A DNA stretch of 64,000 nucleotides. It comes from Rhodopirellula islandica. GTDB taxonomy: Bacteria; Planctomycetota; Planctomycetia; Pirellulales; Pirellulaceae. Both the position numbers and the translations under genes were made by a program. Location of the stretch: contig NZ_LECT01000026.1 of NCBI RefSeq assembly GCF_001027925.1, positions 62,001 through 126,000 of the forward strand. Reading direction: 5' to 3'. The notes beneath the pieces are model-generated. The model worked only from the letters and a program-made list of their open reading frames with translations, had not been told where the DNA came from and did no database searches. Below are positions 1 through 9,093 of the stretch, one piece after another (the stretch's first letter is position 1; the number at the start of each line of letters is the position of its first letter).

Positions 1-1
1 C

Positions 2-1117
2 CGATTCAAGGACGCCTCTCAAACACTCTCGGCAGCCGATGGCAGTGCGATGGCGCTGTTCTACAACGCTCGTTGCCAATTCGAACTGTCGAGCTTCGAC
101 GGTGCGATCGAAGGCTACGAACAAGCCAAGACGTCCGGCTACAACGAAGACCAATGCAAAATTGGCATCGCGGAAGCCAAGCGATATCAGGGCAAGATCG
201 AAGAAGCGATGGCGATCTTGGACGACATCTTCGGCCCCGCCGAACAAACCGCGGATTACATGTACCAACGTGCGGCAACCGCCGCTCAAATCGGTGGTCG
301 CATGGAAGAAGCCATCAACCTGTACCAGCGTGCGGTTTCGACCGATGAAAATCACGCGGGTGCCTTGTTCGGTTTGGCGCTCGAAAACGACCGATTGGGC
401 AACGACGACGAAGCCCTGCGTTTGTACGAACGAGCCGCCAAGGCATTCCCCACCGGCATCGGTGCCCTGATCAACTTGGGCGTGATGTACGAAGACAACG
501 GGCAATACGACAAAGCCCAGTTGTGCTACAAGCGAATCCTGGATTGTCATCCCGATCACCCGCGTACGCAGTTGTACATGAAGGACGCTTCGGCGACCGG
601 CAACATGCTGTACGACGAAGAAGCCCAGCGTCGCAACGACCGTTTGGCACAAACGTTGAACATGCCCGTTGCAAACTTTGAACTCAGCGTTCGGAGCCGC
701 AACTGCTTGCAAAAGATGGGCATCGAAACGATTGGCGACCTGACCCGCCACAGCGAACAAGAGTTGCTTTCGAGCAAGAACTTTGGCGAAACCAGCTTGG
801 TTGAAATTCGCGAAATGCTTTCGCAAAAAGGTTTGTCGCTTGGCCAGTTTGCTGGCGAAAAGAAATCCAGCGACCCGCCTGTCGACACCTCGCACATGTC
901 GCCTGACGAACAAGCGTTGCTGGAACGTCCGATCGCTGATCTCAACCTGTCGGTTCGTGCCCGCAAGTGCATGACTCGTTTGCAGATCAACTCCATCGGT
1001 GAGCTGATTCGCAAATCGGGTGACGACATGCTGGAGTGCAAGAACTTTGGTGTGACCAGCTTGAACGAAGTCCGTGAGAAGTTGGCTGACCTCGGATTGA
1101 AGATGCGGGGCGACTGA
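2..1117 (+). CDS. TPR protein with two RNA polymerase alpha-CTD-like domains (5' partial)
   Basis: The frame is open from the first bases, so the true start lies upstream; the ATG at 50 is internal. About 190 residues of tetratricopeptide repeats (for example around nt 250-540) come first. Two copies of the RNA polymerase alpha C-terminal fold follow, near nt 661-845 and 925-1110. Each has the SVR-x-(R/K)-x-C helix start and the FG-x-TSL-x-E-(V/I)-R hairpin that in E. coli alpha forms the DNA/activator surface. Copy 1 keeps the equivalents of R265, N268, C269, G296, S299 and E302; copy 2 has Lys at the N268 position; both have Thr at the K298 position. There are no RNAP assembly domains, so this is not RpoA. 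A regulator or adaptor role is inferred. Its TGA lies 5 bp before tgt, so the two are probably co-transcribed. Confidence 0.85.
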   Translation, partial: RFKDASQTLSAADGSAMALFYNARCQFELSSFDGAIEGYEQAKTSGYNEDQCKIGIAEAKRYQGKIEEAMAILDDIFGPAEQTADYMYQRAATAAQIGGRMEEAINLYQRAVSTDENHAGALFGLALENDRLGNDDEALRLYERAAKAFPTGIGALINLGVMYEDNGQYDKAQLCYKRILDCHPDHPRTQLYMKDASATGNMLYDEEAQRRNDRLAQTLNMPVANFELSVRSRNCLQKMGIETIGDLTRHSEQELLSSKNFGETSLVEIREMLSQKGLSLGQFAGEKKSSDPPVDTSHMSPDEQALLERPIADLNLSVRARKCMTRLQINSIGELIRKSGDDMLECKNFGVTSLNEVREKLADLGLKMRGD

Positions 1118-1122
1118 CCCGC

Positions 1123-2247
1123 TTGTTCCGCTATGAATTGATTGGCACCGATGGAGGTGCCCGGCGCGGCGTTTTTCACACGCCGCGAGGACCCGTTCGC
1201 ACGCCCGGCTTCATGCCGGTCGGAACGCTTGGAACGGTCAAAGGCCTGACGATTGATCAAGTCGCCGCCACAGGCGCGGATATGATCCTCGGCAACACGT
1301 ACCACTTGCGTTTGCGCCCCGGTCACGAAACGGTCGCGGCCCTCGGTGGGCTGCACAAAATGTGTGGCTGGGACGGACCCATTCTGACTGACTCGGGTGG
1401 GTTCCAGGTCTTCTCGCTGGGGGCGATCAACAAGGTCACCGAACATGCGGCGACGTTCCGATCGCACATCGACGGTGCCAAAATTGAGCTGACGCCAGAG
1501 CACTCGATCGAAATCCAGCAGGCCCTTGGCAGCGACGTGGCCATGGTCTTGGATCACGTCATCGCTTTGCCTGCTCCGATGACGCAAGTCGAGGACGCGC
1601 TGGCCCGCTCGATTCGCTGGGCCGCTCGCTGTCGCGACGCCGCGGACCGTGAGGACCAGGCTCTGTTCGCGATCGTTCAAGGCGGGTTGGACCGGACTCT
1701 TCGGCAGCAATGCGCCTCGGAGCTCGCGGCGATGTCGTTTGAAGGCTACGCCGTCGGCGGGTTGTCGGTGGGGGAGCCGCCGGAGGACATGTACACGACC
1801 ACCGGGTTCACGACCCCGCATTTGCCGGCGGACAAACCTCGGTACCTGATGGGCGTCGGCACGCCACGTGACCTGCTGGAAAACATCGCTCGCGGGATTG
1901 ATCTGTTCGATTGCGTGATGCCAACTCGCAACGGCAGGAACGCTTTGGCGTTCACGGATGAAGGACCGCTGAAGCTTCGCAATGCAGTCCATAAATTGGA
2001 CACTCGGCCGCTGATGGAAGATTGCCCGTGCCTCGCCTGCCGGCACAGTCGCGGTTATCTGCGGCATTTGTTTGTTGCGGGCGAGATGCTCGGTCCGATT
2101 TTGCTCTCGCATCACAACTTGATGTACTACGGCCGGTTGATGCAGGCGACTCGAGACGCCATCGAAGCGGGCGAATTTGAGTCCTTCAAAAACGCCAAGC
2201 TCGCCGGTTGGGGCCACGAGCCGTTTCGGGAAACGGTTGCGTCGTAG
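1123..2247 (+). CDS. tgt: Queuine tRNA-ribosyltransferase (tRNA-guanine transglycosylase)
   Basis: Exchanges guanine-34 for a queuosine precursor in GUN-anticodon tRNAs in the cytoplasm. The 374-residue protein has the usual bacterial length and motifs: [12 protein letters not shown] near the N terminus, [10 protein letters not shown] (catalytic Asp region), GGLSVGE, and the [12 protein letters not shown] segment with the nucleophilic Asp. The zinc site is CPC-x2-C followed by His about 20 residues later. The start is TTG at 1123. It is preferred because the first residues ([15 protein letters not shown]) align with the family N terminus without a gap and no ATG fits. It begins 5 bp after the alpha-CTD/TPR gene, which implies an operon. 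Confidence 0.95.
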   Translation: MFRYELIGTDGGARRGVFHTPRGPVRTPGFMPVGTLGTVKGLTIDQVAATGADMILGNTYHLRLRPGHETVAALGGLHKMCGWDGPILTDSGGFQVFSLGAINKVTEHAATFRSHIDGAKIELTPEHSIEIQQALGSDVAMVLDHVIALPAPMTQVEDALARSIRWAARCRDAADREDQALFAIVQGGLDRTLRQQCASELAAMSFEGYAVGGLSVGEPPEDMYTTTGFTTPHLPADKPRYLMGVGTPRDLLENIARGIDLFDCVMPTRNGRNALAFTDEGPLKLRNAVHKLDTRPLMEDCPCLACRHSRGYLRHLFVAGEMLGPILLSHHNLMYYGRLMQATRDAIEAGEFESFKNAKLAGWGHEPFRETVAS

Positions 2248-2253
2248 CGCTCG

Positions 2254-2278
2254 GTAGCCGAATTCGCCAAGAATTCGG
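2254..2278. repeat. Palindromic 25-nt intergenic repeat (GTAGCCG family)
   Basis: Contains the inverted pair CCGAATTC-N5-GAATTCGG just after the tgt stop. Near-identical copies lie at 8616-8640, 8656-8680, 9050-9073 (reverse) and 31036-31060, with a truncated copy at about 3033-3046. All are intergenic. It behaves like a REP-type short palindromic repeat; its function is unknown. Confidence 0.75.
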
Positions 2279-2320
2279 ATGTTGCGAGTTGGTGCTGCGT
2301 GCGTTGGCTGGTGGCGACCC

Positions 2321-3028
2321 GTAGGCCAGGTTGTACCTGGCACCCGCGCCGATGCTTTGGAACAAAGCGAGTCGTGGTGATTTCAACGCGAGCCCGCAAT
2401 CAATCGTCCAGCCACCATCGCCAGGTGGAACCTGGCCTACATTCGTCGTCGAATTCGCCACAATCCCGTAGGCCAGGTTGTATCTGGCGCCCGCGCCGAT
2501 GCTTTGGAACAAAGCGAGTCGTGGTGATTTCAACGCGAGCCCGCAACCAATCGTCCAGCTACCATCGCCAGGTGGAACCTGGCCTACATTCGTCGTCGGA
2601 CTCGCCACAATCCCGTAGGCCAGGTTGTACCTGGCGCCCGCGCCGATGCTTTGGAACAAAGCGAGTCGTGGTGATCTCAACGCGAGCCCGCGATCCCTCG
2701 TCCAGCCACCATCGCCAGGTGGAACCTGGCCTACATTCGTCGTCGGACTCGCCGCAATCCCGTAGGCCAGGTTGTATCTGGCGCCCGCGCCGATGCTTTG
2801 GAACAAAGCGAGTCGTGGTGATTTCAACGCGAGCCCGCAATCAATCGTCCAGCCACCATCGCCAGGTGGGACCTGGCCTACGTTCGTCGCCGGATTCGCC
2901 GCAATCCCGTAGGCCAGGTTGTACCTGGCGCCCACGCCGATGCTTTGGAACAAAGCGAGTCGTGGTGATTTCAACGCGAGCCCGCAATCAATCGTCCAGC
3001 TACCATCGCCAGGTGGAACCTGGCCTAC
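2321..3028. repeat. Tandem array: five 120-bp palindromic units at an exact 147-bp period
   Basis: Units start at 2321, 2468, 2615, 2762 and 2909, always 147 bp apart: a 120-bp unit plus a 27-bp spacer. Each unit begins GTAGGCCAGGTT and ends with its reverse complement AACCTGGCCTAC. Both ends can also fold alone (CCAGGT-TGT-ACCTGG and CCAGGT-GGA-ACCTGG), and the middle holds GCTTTG-GAA-CAAAGC. Because 147 is 49 codons, open frames run through the array on both strands, but these are artefacts of the period. Diverged single or half copies lie at 8893-9014, 17927-18186 and 31146-31196. Together with the flanks (2248-3067) nothing else is visible between tgt and the next gene. Confidence 0.95.
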
Positions 3029-3067
3029 TTTCGTAGCCGAATTCGGATCCCCCCGTTCTCTTCCCGT

Positions 3068-4489
3068 TCAATCGCTCTGTGTGTCGGTTGCTCGATCTTG
3101 GTGAAACCAGATCTCAAAAATTTCTGCACGACCGGCTCCCCATTTCCGCTCGCTATACGGGATGCGGCCAACTCCGGGGTCATCGTCTTCACCTTGGTTC
3201 ATTTTGTCGTCTGTCCAGAGGACCGCGACAGCTTGATCCCCTTGCTGCGATCCATCATCCACTCGGTACCCAAGGCGTTCCCTGGTGCTGAGCGTCCAAT
3301 CGCGGTCGTCTGCTCCCATTGATCGCAACGAGTCCAACGATCGAGGAAAACGTCCGTTCTCAACTTGGTATTTCCGCACATAGACAGCCGTCAGCGTCCA
3401 TTTTCTGGAATCGTGGAAATTGTCATACTGCTGTTTTCCGTATGCGTTTGAGACATCCCAGTCCTGTCGCATCCAGCGATTCAGCGTTGCGAAGGGCACG
3501 GACACCAAGCTCCGCGACCCATCCACGATTGTCCGTTCCGCATCTCGTTTCCGTCGCGCACCCTTGCGATCGCGTCGAACCCCACGATCGGATTCAGGGG
3601 CATCGCGTGGTTGCATCCATTCCAGAGCCGCCATCGCATGAATCGCCGATGCTCCGAACGGTTGGATCGATCGCAGGTCAGGATCGGTGAAGCGAACCCA
3701 GGATCCCTCATCCTGCAGCGGACCCCAAGCCACAAAACTCGACAACCGAGATTCGTTCCATTCGTCGGGATCGGAGCCCTGGATTTCACTTGTCAAAGCA
3801 ACGAGTTCAGTGAGTTGTTCCTCATTCCAGAATGAATGAGTGACCGATTGCCGAACCAGGCGAAGCCACTGCGTCGACAAATTCCATTGCGACCAGGCTT
3901 GGAACCCGCTCGATTGTCCCAGCAGTTCAATGAACTGTCTCCATTGTCGCAGCAGCGAAATGGCACGTTCCGTGTCACCGGCATGATATGCCAATCGAAA
4001 CTCGTCCTCTAAAAGCTCCGGGACAGAGCCGTGGTTGCTGCCTGACATCCACAGGCGACGCGAGGAAAACGATACTTCGACGGGGATGGAAGCCTCGCTT
4101 TTCAGCAGGTTTTCGAGCTTTTGAATGAGTGGCTGAGCTTCTTCGCTCATCAGTGCAGCGAACGGTTCGGCTGGCCACGGCTCATCTGGCGGTACGAGGT
4201 CATCGAGTCCTTCCACTGTGTCTCGCGACATTTCCCGCAACGCAGTCACGGCATCAGATAGCTCGGTCCATTCCGCTGAACGTTCGTTCGTTCCTGCGGC
4301 GGTGTACCGATCGTAAATTTGGGTGGTGGTGACGGGGACACCTCTGTCGGCCATTTCGTTGACCACGGAACGGTATTCGCCCTTGGCCCAATACTCTCGC
4401 CCCACACCCCAGGCGATCGCCAGGACCACTAGGATCGGCGGGCACCACATCCAGAGGGAATATCGAAAATCAGATGCTCGTTGGCTCAT
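3068..4489 (-). CDS. Membrane-anchored protein of unknown function, last gene of the ABC operon
   Basis: 473 residues. One hydrophobic segment at about residues 12-28 is followed by a long, mostly polar region rich in Trp, Glu and Arg, so an N-in anchor with an exported domain is likely. I recognise no domain. Its ATG overlaps the stop of the upstream permease gene by four bases (ATGA, 4486-4489), which indicates translational coupling and a role tied to that transporter. The family seems restricted to planctomycete-like genomes, but that is an impression, not a search result. Confidence 0.75.
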   Translation of the reverse strand: MSQRASDFRYSLWMWCPPILVVLAIAWGVGREYWAKGEYRSVVNEMADRGVPVTTTQIYDRYTAAGTNERSAEWTELSDAVTALREMSRDTVEGLDDLVPPDEPWPAEPFAALMSEEAQPLIQKLENLLKSEASIPVEVSFSSRRLWMSGSNHGSVPELLEDEFRLAYHAGDTERAISLLRQWRQFIELLGQSSGFQAWSQWNLSTQWLRLVRQSVTHSFWNEEQLTELVALTSEIQGSDPDEWNESRLSSFVAWGPLQDEGSWVRFTDPDLRSIQPFGASAIHAMAALEWMQPRDAPESDRGVRRDRKGARRKRDAERTIVDGSRSLVSVPFATLNRWMRQDWDVSNAYGKQQYDNFHDSRKWTLTAVYVRKYQVENGRFPRSLDSLRSMGADDRDWTLSTRERLGYRVDDGSQQGDQAVAVLWTDDKMNQGEDDDPGVGRIPYSERKWGAGRAEIFEIWFHQDRATDTQSD

Positions 4490-6993
4490 TGGTCTTCCTC
4501 CTCAGTGGGGACATTTGATTCGGACTGTGTCTCGGTCTCGACCTGTGTTTTGGCTTGCGAACGCTGCCAAATTTCCTGCCCTTCCTTCTCCCAGGCTTCA
4601 AACCAACTGACTGCGGGATACCCATAGAATCGACGAGGGTGCAGAGTGTATTTCGCGGAGCTCGCATTGTCGCTGTAGGGCCCGGTTTCAAAGTCGCCAC
4701 CTGGCCGCCCCAGCAATTCGTGCAGTGCTCGGAACTCGGATTCCAGTTCGCCGCCCGCCTTCTGTTTTTCCAAAATTTGCAAGCACCGATCCACCACTGC
4801 GCCGAAACCCTTTTGCACGATGCTCGCTCGCCAGTTCAGTGGAACACGAGCAAACCAATCGTCGTTTGCACTCACGCCATACCATTGGCCGGGTTCCGAA
4901 AGTTCGAGATCCAGGTGCCAGCTCACCAGCAACGCCCGCCGGCGAGCCGATTGTCGGTCGTCAAACGCTGCGACTTGTTCCGCCGCCCGCCGAAAGAACG
5001 GCTCCGATTGAAGCGGCTGCATGGCTTCGTCAGATAGATTGTTGACCAGCCACTCTTCCACATAGTCGGCCATCTCTTGGTCGAACCAGCGGCCGCTCAG
5101 TCGCAACCGTCGGGCGGCCGTGGTCAATCGATCAACAAAAGCGGCCAGCTCCTCTTTTGATGTCTCACTCGGATTCTGCTTCCATCGCAGCTTGGTGAGT
5201 GAAGCCATCTCCAGGCTGTTTTGAATGATCCAGGTGTCGGCCCGCAGCGGAGTGTCGGCTTGATCTCCAATCATCATCCAGGTGTCCGGCGACGTGTAGT
5301 TTCGCTGATGGAACCGTTGCACCGCGGTTTCGCCATCCACATCTCCCAGCACGCTGGAAAAGTCGTCGCGAAGATCTAGATCGCCCATCCGCATCGAGGC
5401 AAAGTTCATGGAGCTCCCTTTGCTGAGCCTTCTTGCTTCCGGCAACAGTTCCGCCACTCGTTCTTCAGGCATGCTCGGGAACTGTGATTTCGCAATCCAA
5501 ACGGGAAGGCTTGGCAAGAGTGAAAACAGCAAGCCGGCGACCACCATCGTCGACCAGTACTTCCAACCACGCCTTCCATCCATGAAGTCTCGCATGGTCC
5601 ACCAGGTGGCCACGAAAGGAAGCGTTGCGATCAGGAGCAACCACCCCAGTCGAACGCCGTTGCCCACTCCCGCGACGGACAACATCACTAGTGCGAGCAG
5701 CGATAGAACTGGAGCCAGGAAAGCAGACGCCGCCAACATCGGCACGACTTGGCTGGTCCACTGCGACACGCCATACACGATGGCAAACACTGCTAGAAGT
5801 GTGAACAAAGACACCTCAAACATCAAAGGCTGTTCGTTTGAATGATAGCTTTGCGGTGTCCCCAAAATGGACTGGATACCCACAATCAATAGCGTGACTG
5901 CTGACATCAAGCTGACCGCAAACCAGTGTCTGCCCACCCAGGCCCGCCAGGGCGCGACACCCCGGTCCGCCAAGAACTTCAGTCGCGTCGCCGAGCCGTC
6001 GCCGGAAAAGACCGCGACACCCAACCAGGACACCGCCAGCAATGCCAAGGCAATTGAGACCTGAATCAACACCATGGTCCAATCGGATGGCGTGCCGATG
6101 TGATTCGTCAGAACCAACCAGGCGACCGCACCAGCCAGCAATGGGACGCTCAATCCAATCGACATCCACGGAGAACCGTGAATGTTTTGCCAGACCAGCG
6201 AAGCAAGCGAGTCGCGAAAAGGCATCGCTGTTGGTACCGGGGCATCCGGTGGTCGCCAAGCGTCTGCCGAGGACAGCGTGTTTCGACTGGGAAGAACCTC
6301 CGGCTCATCCGCTTGCAAATCCTTGAGTCCTGATCGGTAGGCGAACCAACCCATGATCGGAATCGCTGCCAACGTCACCAGGCTCATCACCCAGGTCTTC
6401 TGTGTCACGTTGGTGTATTGGATGGAAGATGAATGGGGGATCGCGAACCAGATTTCCGCAAATATGAACGGCAACAGAGCCAGCGGAATGATCCACACCA
6501 ATGCTGGGAACGCGTTCTTGTTTTTCCAGGCCGTGTAAAAGCCGCACAGCAGCACATAGACCGAATGGAGAAACCAAAAGGCAGGATGGATTTGTCGCCA
6601 CTCAGACAATTCACCAACACCACCGCTGTCCAACCCGGCGACGAAACTCAGGATGCCGCAGCCAAGCCACATCGCGATCAATCCCGCGAAAGCGACAGCC
6701 AATTTCGTCATGACAATTGGCCGCGTCGGAATTGGAAGCGACGCCAGCCAACGCAGTGAACGCGTTTCCTTTTCGTGGCTGATCAGAATCGCACCGGCTC
6801 CCGCAGCAAACAGGGCTGGCATGATCATCGGAACAATGTCGCCTGCGGCCCGCAGGGTGATGCTCAGTTGCTGGGAGGTAGACGCCCAAACCACGATCAG
6901 GAAGGCAGAAACCGCGAACAGCATCGCGATCAGCGGAATGATCTGCTTCGCCTCCTTCCAAAACAGTCCTTGCCAAATTCGTGCTTGGTTCAT
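4486..6993 (-). CDS. ABC-2-type transporter permease with large C-terminal soluble region
   Basis: 835 residues. The first ~510 residues contain about a dozen hydrophobic segments arranged as two blocks, for example around residues 15-40, 50-70, 85-110, 125-145, 155-180 and again 270-500. The remaining ~320 residues are polar and presumably extracytoplasmic. This two-block layout followed by a soluble domain fits ABC-2 exporter permeases fused into one chain. It overlaps the ATPase gene upstream (6990-6993) and the unknown membrane protein downstream (4486-4489), each through ATGA. The substrate cannot be read from the sequence. Confidence 0.85.
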   Translation of the reverse strand: MNQARIWQGLFWKEAKQIIPLIAMLFAVSAFLIVVWASTSQQLSITLRAAGDIVPMIMPALFAAGAGAILISHEKETRSLRWLASLPIPTRPIVMTKLAVAFAGLIAMWLGCGILSFVAGLDSGGVGELSEWRQIHPAFWFLHSVYVLLCGFYTAWKNKNAFPALVWIIPLALLPFIFAEIWFAIPHSSSIQYTNVTQKTWVMSLVTLAAIPIMGWFAYRSGLKDLQADEPEVLPSRNTLSSADAWRPPDAPVPTAMPFRDSLASLVWQNIHGSPWMSIGLSVPLLAGAVAWLVLTNHIGTPSDWTMVLIQVSIALALLAVSWLGVAVFSGDGSATRLKFLADRGVAPWRAWVGRHWFAVSLMSAVTLLIVGIQSILGTPQSYHSNEQPLMFEVSLFTLLAVFAIVYGVSQWTSQVVPMLAASAFLAPVLSLLALVMLSVAGVGNGVRLGWLLLIATLPFVATWWTMRDFMDGRRGWKYWSTMVVAGLLFSLLPSLPVWIAKSQFPSMPEERVAELLPEARRLSKGSSMNFASMRMGDLDLRDDFSSVLGDVDGETAVQRFHQRNYTSPDTWMMIGDQADTPLRADTWIIQNSLEMASLTKLRWKQNPSETSKEELAAFVDRLTTAARRLRLSGRWFDQEMADYVEEWLVNNLSDEAMQPLQSEPFFRRAAEQVAAFDDRQSARRRALLVSWHLDLELSEPGQWYGVSANDDWFARVPLNWRASIVQKGFGAVVDRCLQILEKQKAGGELESEFRALHELLGRPGGDFETGPYSDNASSAKYTLHPRRFYGYPAVSWFEAWEKEGQEIWQRSQAKTQVETETQSESNVPTEEEDQ

Positions 6994-7997
6994 GATCGCT
7001 CTCCCGTGGTGACCACTTCCGAATCGGACTGCGAGCCTCCGCCCTCGGGATCATCCGACTGGCGAGATGACGCGTGGGATCCCTCCGGCGGATCCGCCGG
7101 CCGGAAGAAACCTTTTCGGGTGTGGGCGATGAAGATCTCCTCCAGCGTCATTGTGCGGTCTTTCACCGCGACGACGCCGGCTGCGGATTCGATCACGGGA
7201 ATCATCGACGGATCGAAATGGCGGACCAACACTCGACGCTGGCGGCCCTGGTTTTCTTCCAGCAACGTTTGGGCTGGATCGGGAAGCGTCGGGACTTCCA
7301 CCAAGGGATCGTCCAGCGACACGGTCAGTTCTGTCATCGAGCCCTTCAGATCGTTCAGCGGTTCGCAGGCTTGGAGTTTGCCGTTGTGGAGGATTCCGAT
7401 CGTGTCGGCGACCCGTTCGACTTCATTGATTTGGTGGCTGGAAAGGAACACGGTTCGGCCCGATGCGGCCCTGCCGATCATGCTTTCCAGGAACTCACGG
7501 CGAACCATTGGGTCCAATCCAGACGTCGGTTCATCCAGGATCAGCAGTTCAGGATCGTGCGAGAGAGCCAATGAAAGAGCGACCTTGGCTCGTTGGCCTT
7601 TGCTGAGCACGCGAATTTTGCGGTCCTCGGGGATCTCGTACTTCGCGATTGATTCGCGGTAGTTTTCGTAGAAGCCATCCGGGTAGAACGAGGCCGTGAA
7701 CCAACCGATTTGCCCGACCGTCATCCAGTCGTACAGGGCTGGGTTGTCAGAGACGTATCCGACCCGGCGACGGACTTCCAACGGTTGTTTCAGCGGATCG
7801 AAATCGCAAACGGAGGCCGAACCGGAGGTCGGTTTCTGGAACCCGGTGAGGATCCGAATCAGCGTGGTCTTGCCCGCACCGTTTTCTCCCAGGAGGGCAA
7901 ACACGGTCCCGGGCTGGATCTTGAGGTCCACGCCCAGCAACGCGTCACAGCCTCGGAAACGCATGGTCAGTTGATCGGTCGAGATGACGGGGTTCAT
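6990..7997 (-). CDS. ABC transporter ATP-binding protein
   Basis: 335 residues. Walker A GENGAGKT near residue 37, signature LSKGQRAK, Walker B LLILDEPTSGLD, and H-loop SSHQ are all intact, so it should hydrolyse ATP. The C-terminal ~110 residues after the nucleotide-binding domain are a variable extension ending in a Ser/Gly/Asp-rich tail. ATG start at 7997. It lies 86 bp after the GntR regulator and overlaps the permease by 4 bp. The GntR-ATPase-permease order resembles the YtrA-type exporter operons of Gram-positive bacteria. Confidence 0.93.
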   Translation of the reverse strand: MNPVISTDQLTMRFRGCDALLGVDLKIQPGTVFALLGENGAGKTTLIRILTGFQKPTSGSASVCDFDPLKQPLEVRRRVGYVSDNPALYDWMTVGQIGWFTASFYPDGFYENYRESIAKYEIPEDRKIRVLSKGQRAKVALSLALSHDPELLILDEPTSGLDPMVRREFLESMIGRAASGRTVFLSSHQINEVERVADTIGILHNGKLQACEPLNDLKGSMTELTVSLDDPLVEVPTLPDPAQTLLEENQGRQRRVLVRHFDPSMIPVIESAAGVVAVKDRTMTLEEIFIAHTRKGFFRPADPPEGSHASSRQSDDPEGGGSQSDSEVVTTGERS

Positions 7998-8083
7998 GAT
8001 GACGATCCTGCTTCGATGAGATGGTGGTCAGTGTGCGTCGAATCAAACGCGGAGGAGCCATCCGGCTCGCCCGCACGGCAAGC

Positions 8084-8491
8084 TCATTGCAACTCGGCAA
8101 TCGCTTCGATGGTTCCGTCGAGGGTCCGCAGTTGCTCGTCAACGAGCTTGCGGACCTCCTTGGCTGACAGTCCGGCCTGCAAAGCCTCGGTCAGAACCGC
8201 CGACAGGCGTTCGGCGAGGATGGATTGTCGCTGTTTGCGACAACGCTCGACGGCGCCCTTGCAAACCACGACGCCGCGTCCGCGAAGCGTTTCGATCACG
8301 CCCTCGGATTGCAGGTCTTGGAACGCCCGAGCCACCGTGTTCGGGTTGACTGCCAATTGCTGACTGAGTTGCCGAACGCTGGGGAGAAGCTGTCCCGGAC
8401 GCAAGGTTTGCTCCGCGACGGCGAATTTCACTTGGCGAACGATCTGAGAATAGATCGGAACGCCGTTGGAAGGGTCGACTGTAAAGAACAT
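8084..8491 (-). CDS. GntR-family transcriptional regulator, YtrA type
   Basis: 135 residues. It consists of the winged helix-turn-helix alone (PIYSQI, LPSVRQLSQQLAVNPNTVARA, G-x-IE-x-LRGRG) followed by a short helical tail, as in YtrA-subfamily regulators, which lack a classical ligand domain. The ATG at 8491 is chosen over a TTG at 8509 because the family N terminus starts only a few residues before PIYSQI. It heads the ABC operon and probably represses it; a likely operator is at 8524-8543. Confidence 0.9.
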   Translation of the reverse strand: MFFTVDPSNGVPIYSQIVRQVKFAVAEQTLRPGQLLPSVRQLSQQLAVNPNTVARAFQDLQSEGVIETLRGRGVVVCKGAVERCRKQRQSILAERLSAVLTEALQAGLSAKEVRKLVDEQLRTLDGTIEAIAELQ

Positions 8492-8523
8492 GTTCGCACC
8501 GATGCCCAAAGCTGGTTAACTGG

Positions 8524-8543
8524 TGTACTGGTTAGACGGTACA
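8524..8543 (-). promoter_or_regulatory. Candidate GntR operator upstream of the ABC operon
   Basis: Inverted repeat TGTAC-N10-GTACA, centred about 42 bp upstream of the GntR start codon, in the only promoter region of the operon. GntR/YtrA regulators typically bind short inverted repeats with GT...AC ends and control their own operon. The assignment rests on position and symmetry only. Confidence 0.5.
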
Positions 8544-8615
8544 GCGGTGAGGCAGTGGGGTCAAGCGATTTTCGCAAAGAAAATTTGGGGGAGGCTTTTG
8601 GCCAGCAACAGCTTC

Positions 8616-8680
8616 GTAGCCGGATTCGTCAAGAATTCGGTTGGTGACAACTTCGTAGCCGGATTCGCCAAGCATTCGGG
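8616..8680. repeat. Two tandem copies of the GTAGCCG palindromic repeat
   Basis: Copies at 8616-8640 and 8656-8680, 40 bp apart, each preceded by ACTTC or GCTTC, with the same CCG-ATTC...ATTCGG symmetry as the copy after tgt. A reverse copy at 9050-9073 closes the same intergenic region. Confidence 0.7.
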
Positions 8681-8735
8681 GTGACGGGTGCTTGGTTGCA
8701 GATGAGCCGGGCAACGCGGAACGCGGGGATTGTCT

Positions 8736-8881
8736 TTGACGCAGAGACGCCAGGGCGCAGAGACGCAGGGAGCTGCTCGAGGGAGAAGAGGACTCGAGGG
8801 AATGAGTGGCTCGGAAGATCGGATTTCTTTGCGGAGGTTGATGATCCTCTGCGCCTTCGCGTCTCCCCGCCTCTGCGTCAA
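8736..8881. repeat. Inverted-repeat element with GACGCAGAG ends
   Basis: TTGACGCAGAG at 8736-8746 pairs with CTCTGCGTCAA at 8871-8881. Further CGCAGAGACGC and GCGCCTTCGCGTCTC tracts lie inside each arm. The same 'CTCTGCG(C/T)CT..GCGACTCACCGCCTCTGCGTC' theme recurs near 60136-60168, 63300-63330 and inside the 239-bp array at the window end. Confidence 0.7.
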
Positions 8882-8892
8882 GTTTTTCAGCC

Positions 8893-9014
8893 GTAGGTCA
8901 GGTTGTACCTGACGCTCAAGCCGATGCTTTGGAAGAAAGCGAGGCGAGAAGAAGGCTTGGCACGATGGCTATGCAAGCTATCCAGTCACCATCGCCAGGT
9001 GGAACCTGGCCTAC
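8893..9014. repeat. Diverged single copy of the 120-bp palindromic unit
   Basis: GTAGGTCAGGTT at the left and AACCTGGCCTAC at the right (11 of 12 paired), with the central CCGATGCTTTGGAA core. Same family as the five-unit array at 2321-3028. With the elements at 8616 and 8736 it fills the 8544-9093 gap; no gene is seen there. Confidence 0.8.
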
Positions 9015-9093
9015 TATTGCTCCGGGCCTTCGCGTTGAATTGGGTGAGTCCAAATTCTGGCGAATCCGGCTACTCCGAGTCAGAGACGGCTCG

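Noticed and set aside
556-2343. 595-codon minus-strand ORF opposite the alpha-CTD gene and tgt
   Set aside because: Shadow of two well-supported genes; low-complexity Arg-rich translation.
2321-3028. CRISPR array
   Set aside because: Units are 120 bp, the 27-bp spacers are near-identical, and no cas gene is present.
2186-3036. Long repetitive ORFs on both strands (262 and 245 codons)
   Set aside because: They exist only because the 147-bp repeat period is a multiple of three; no start signal or domain.
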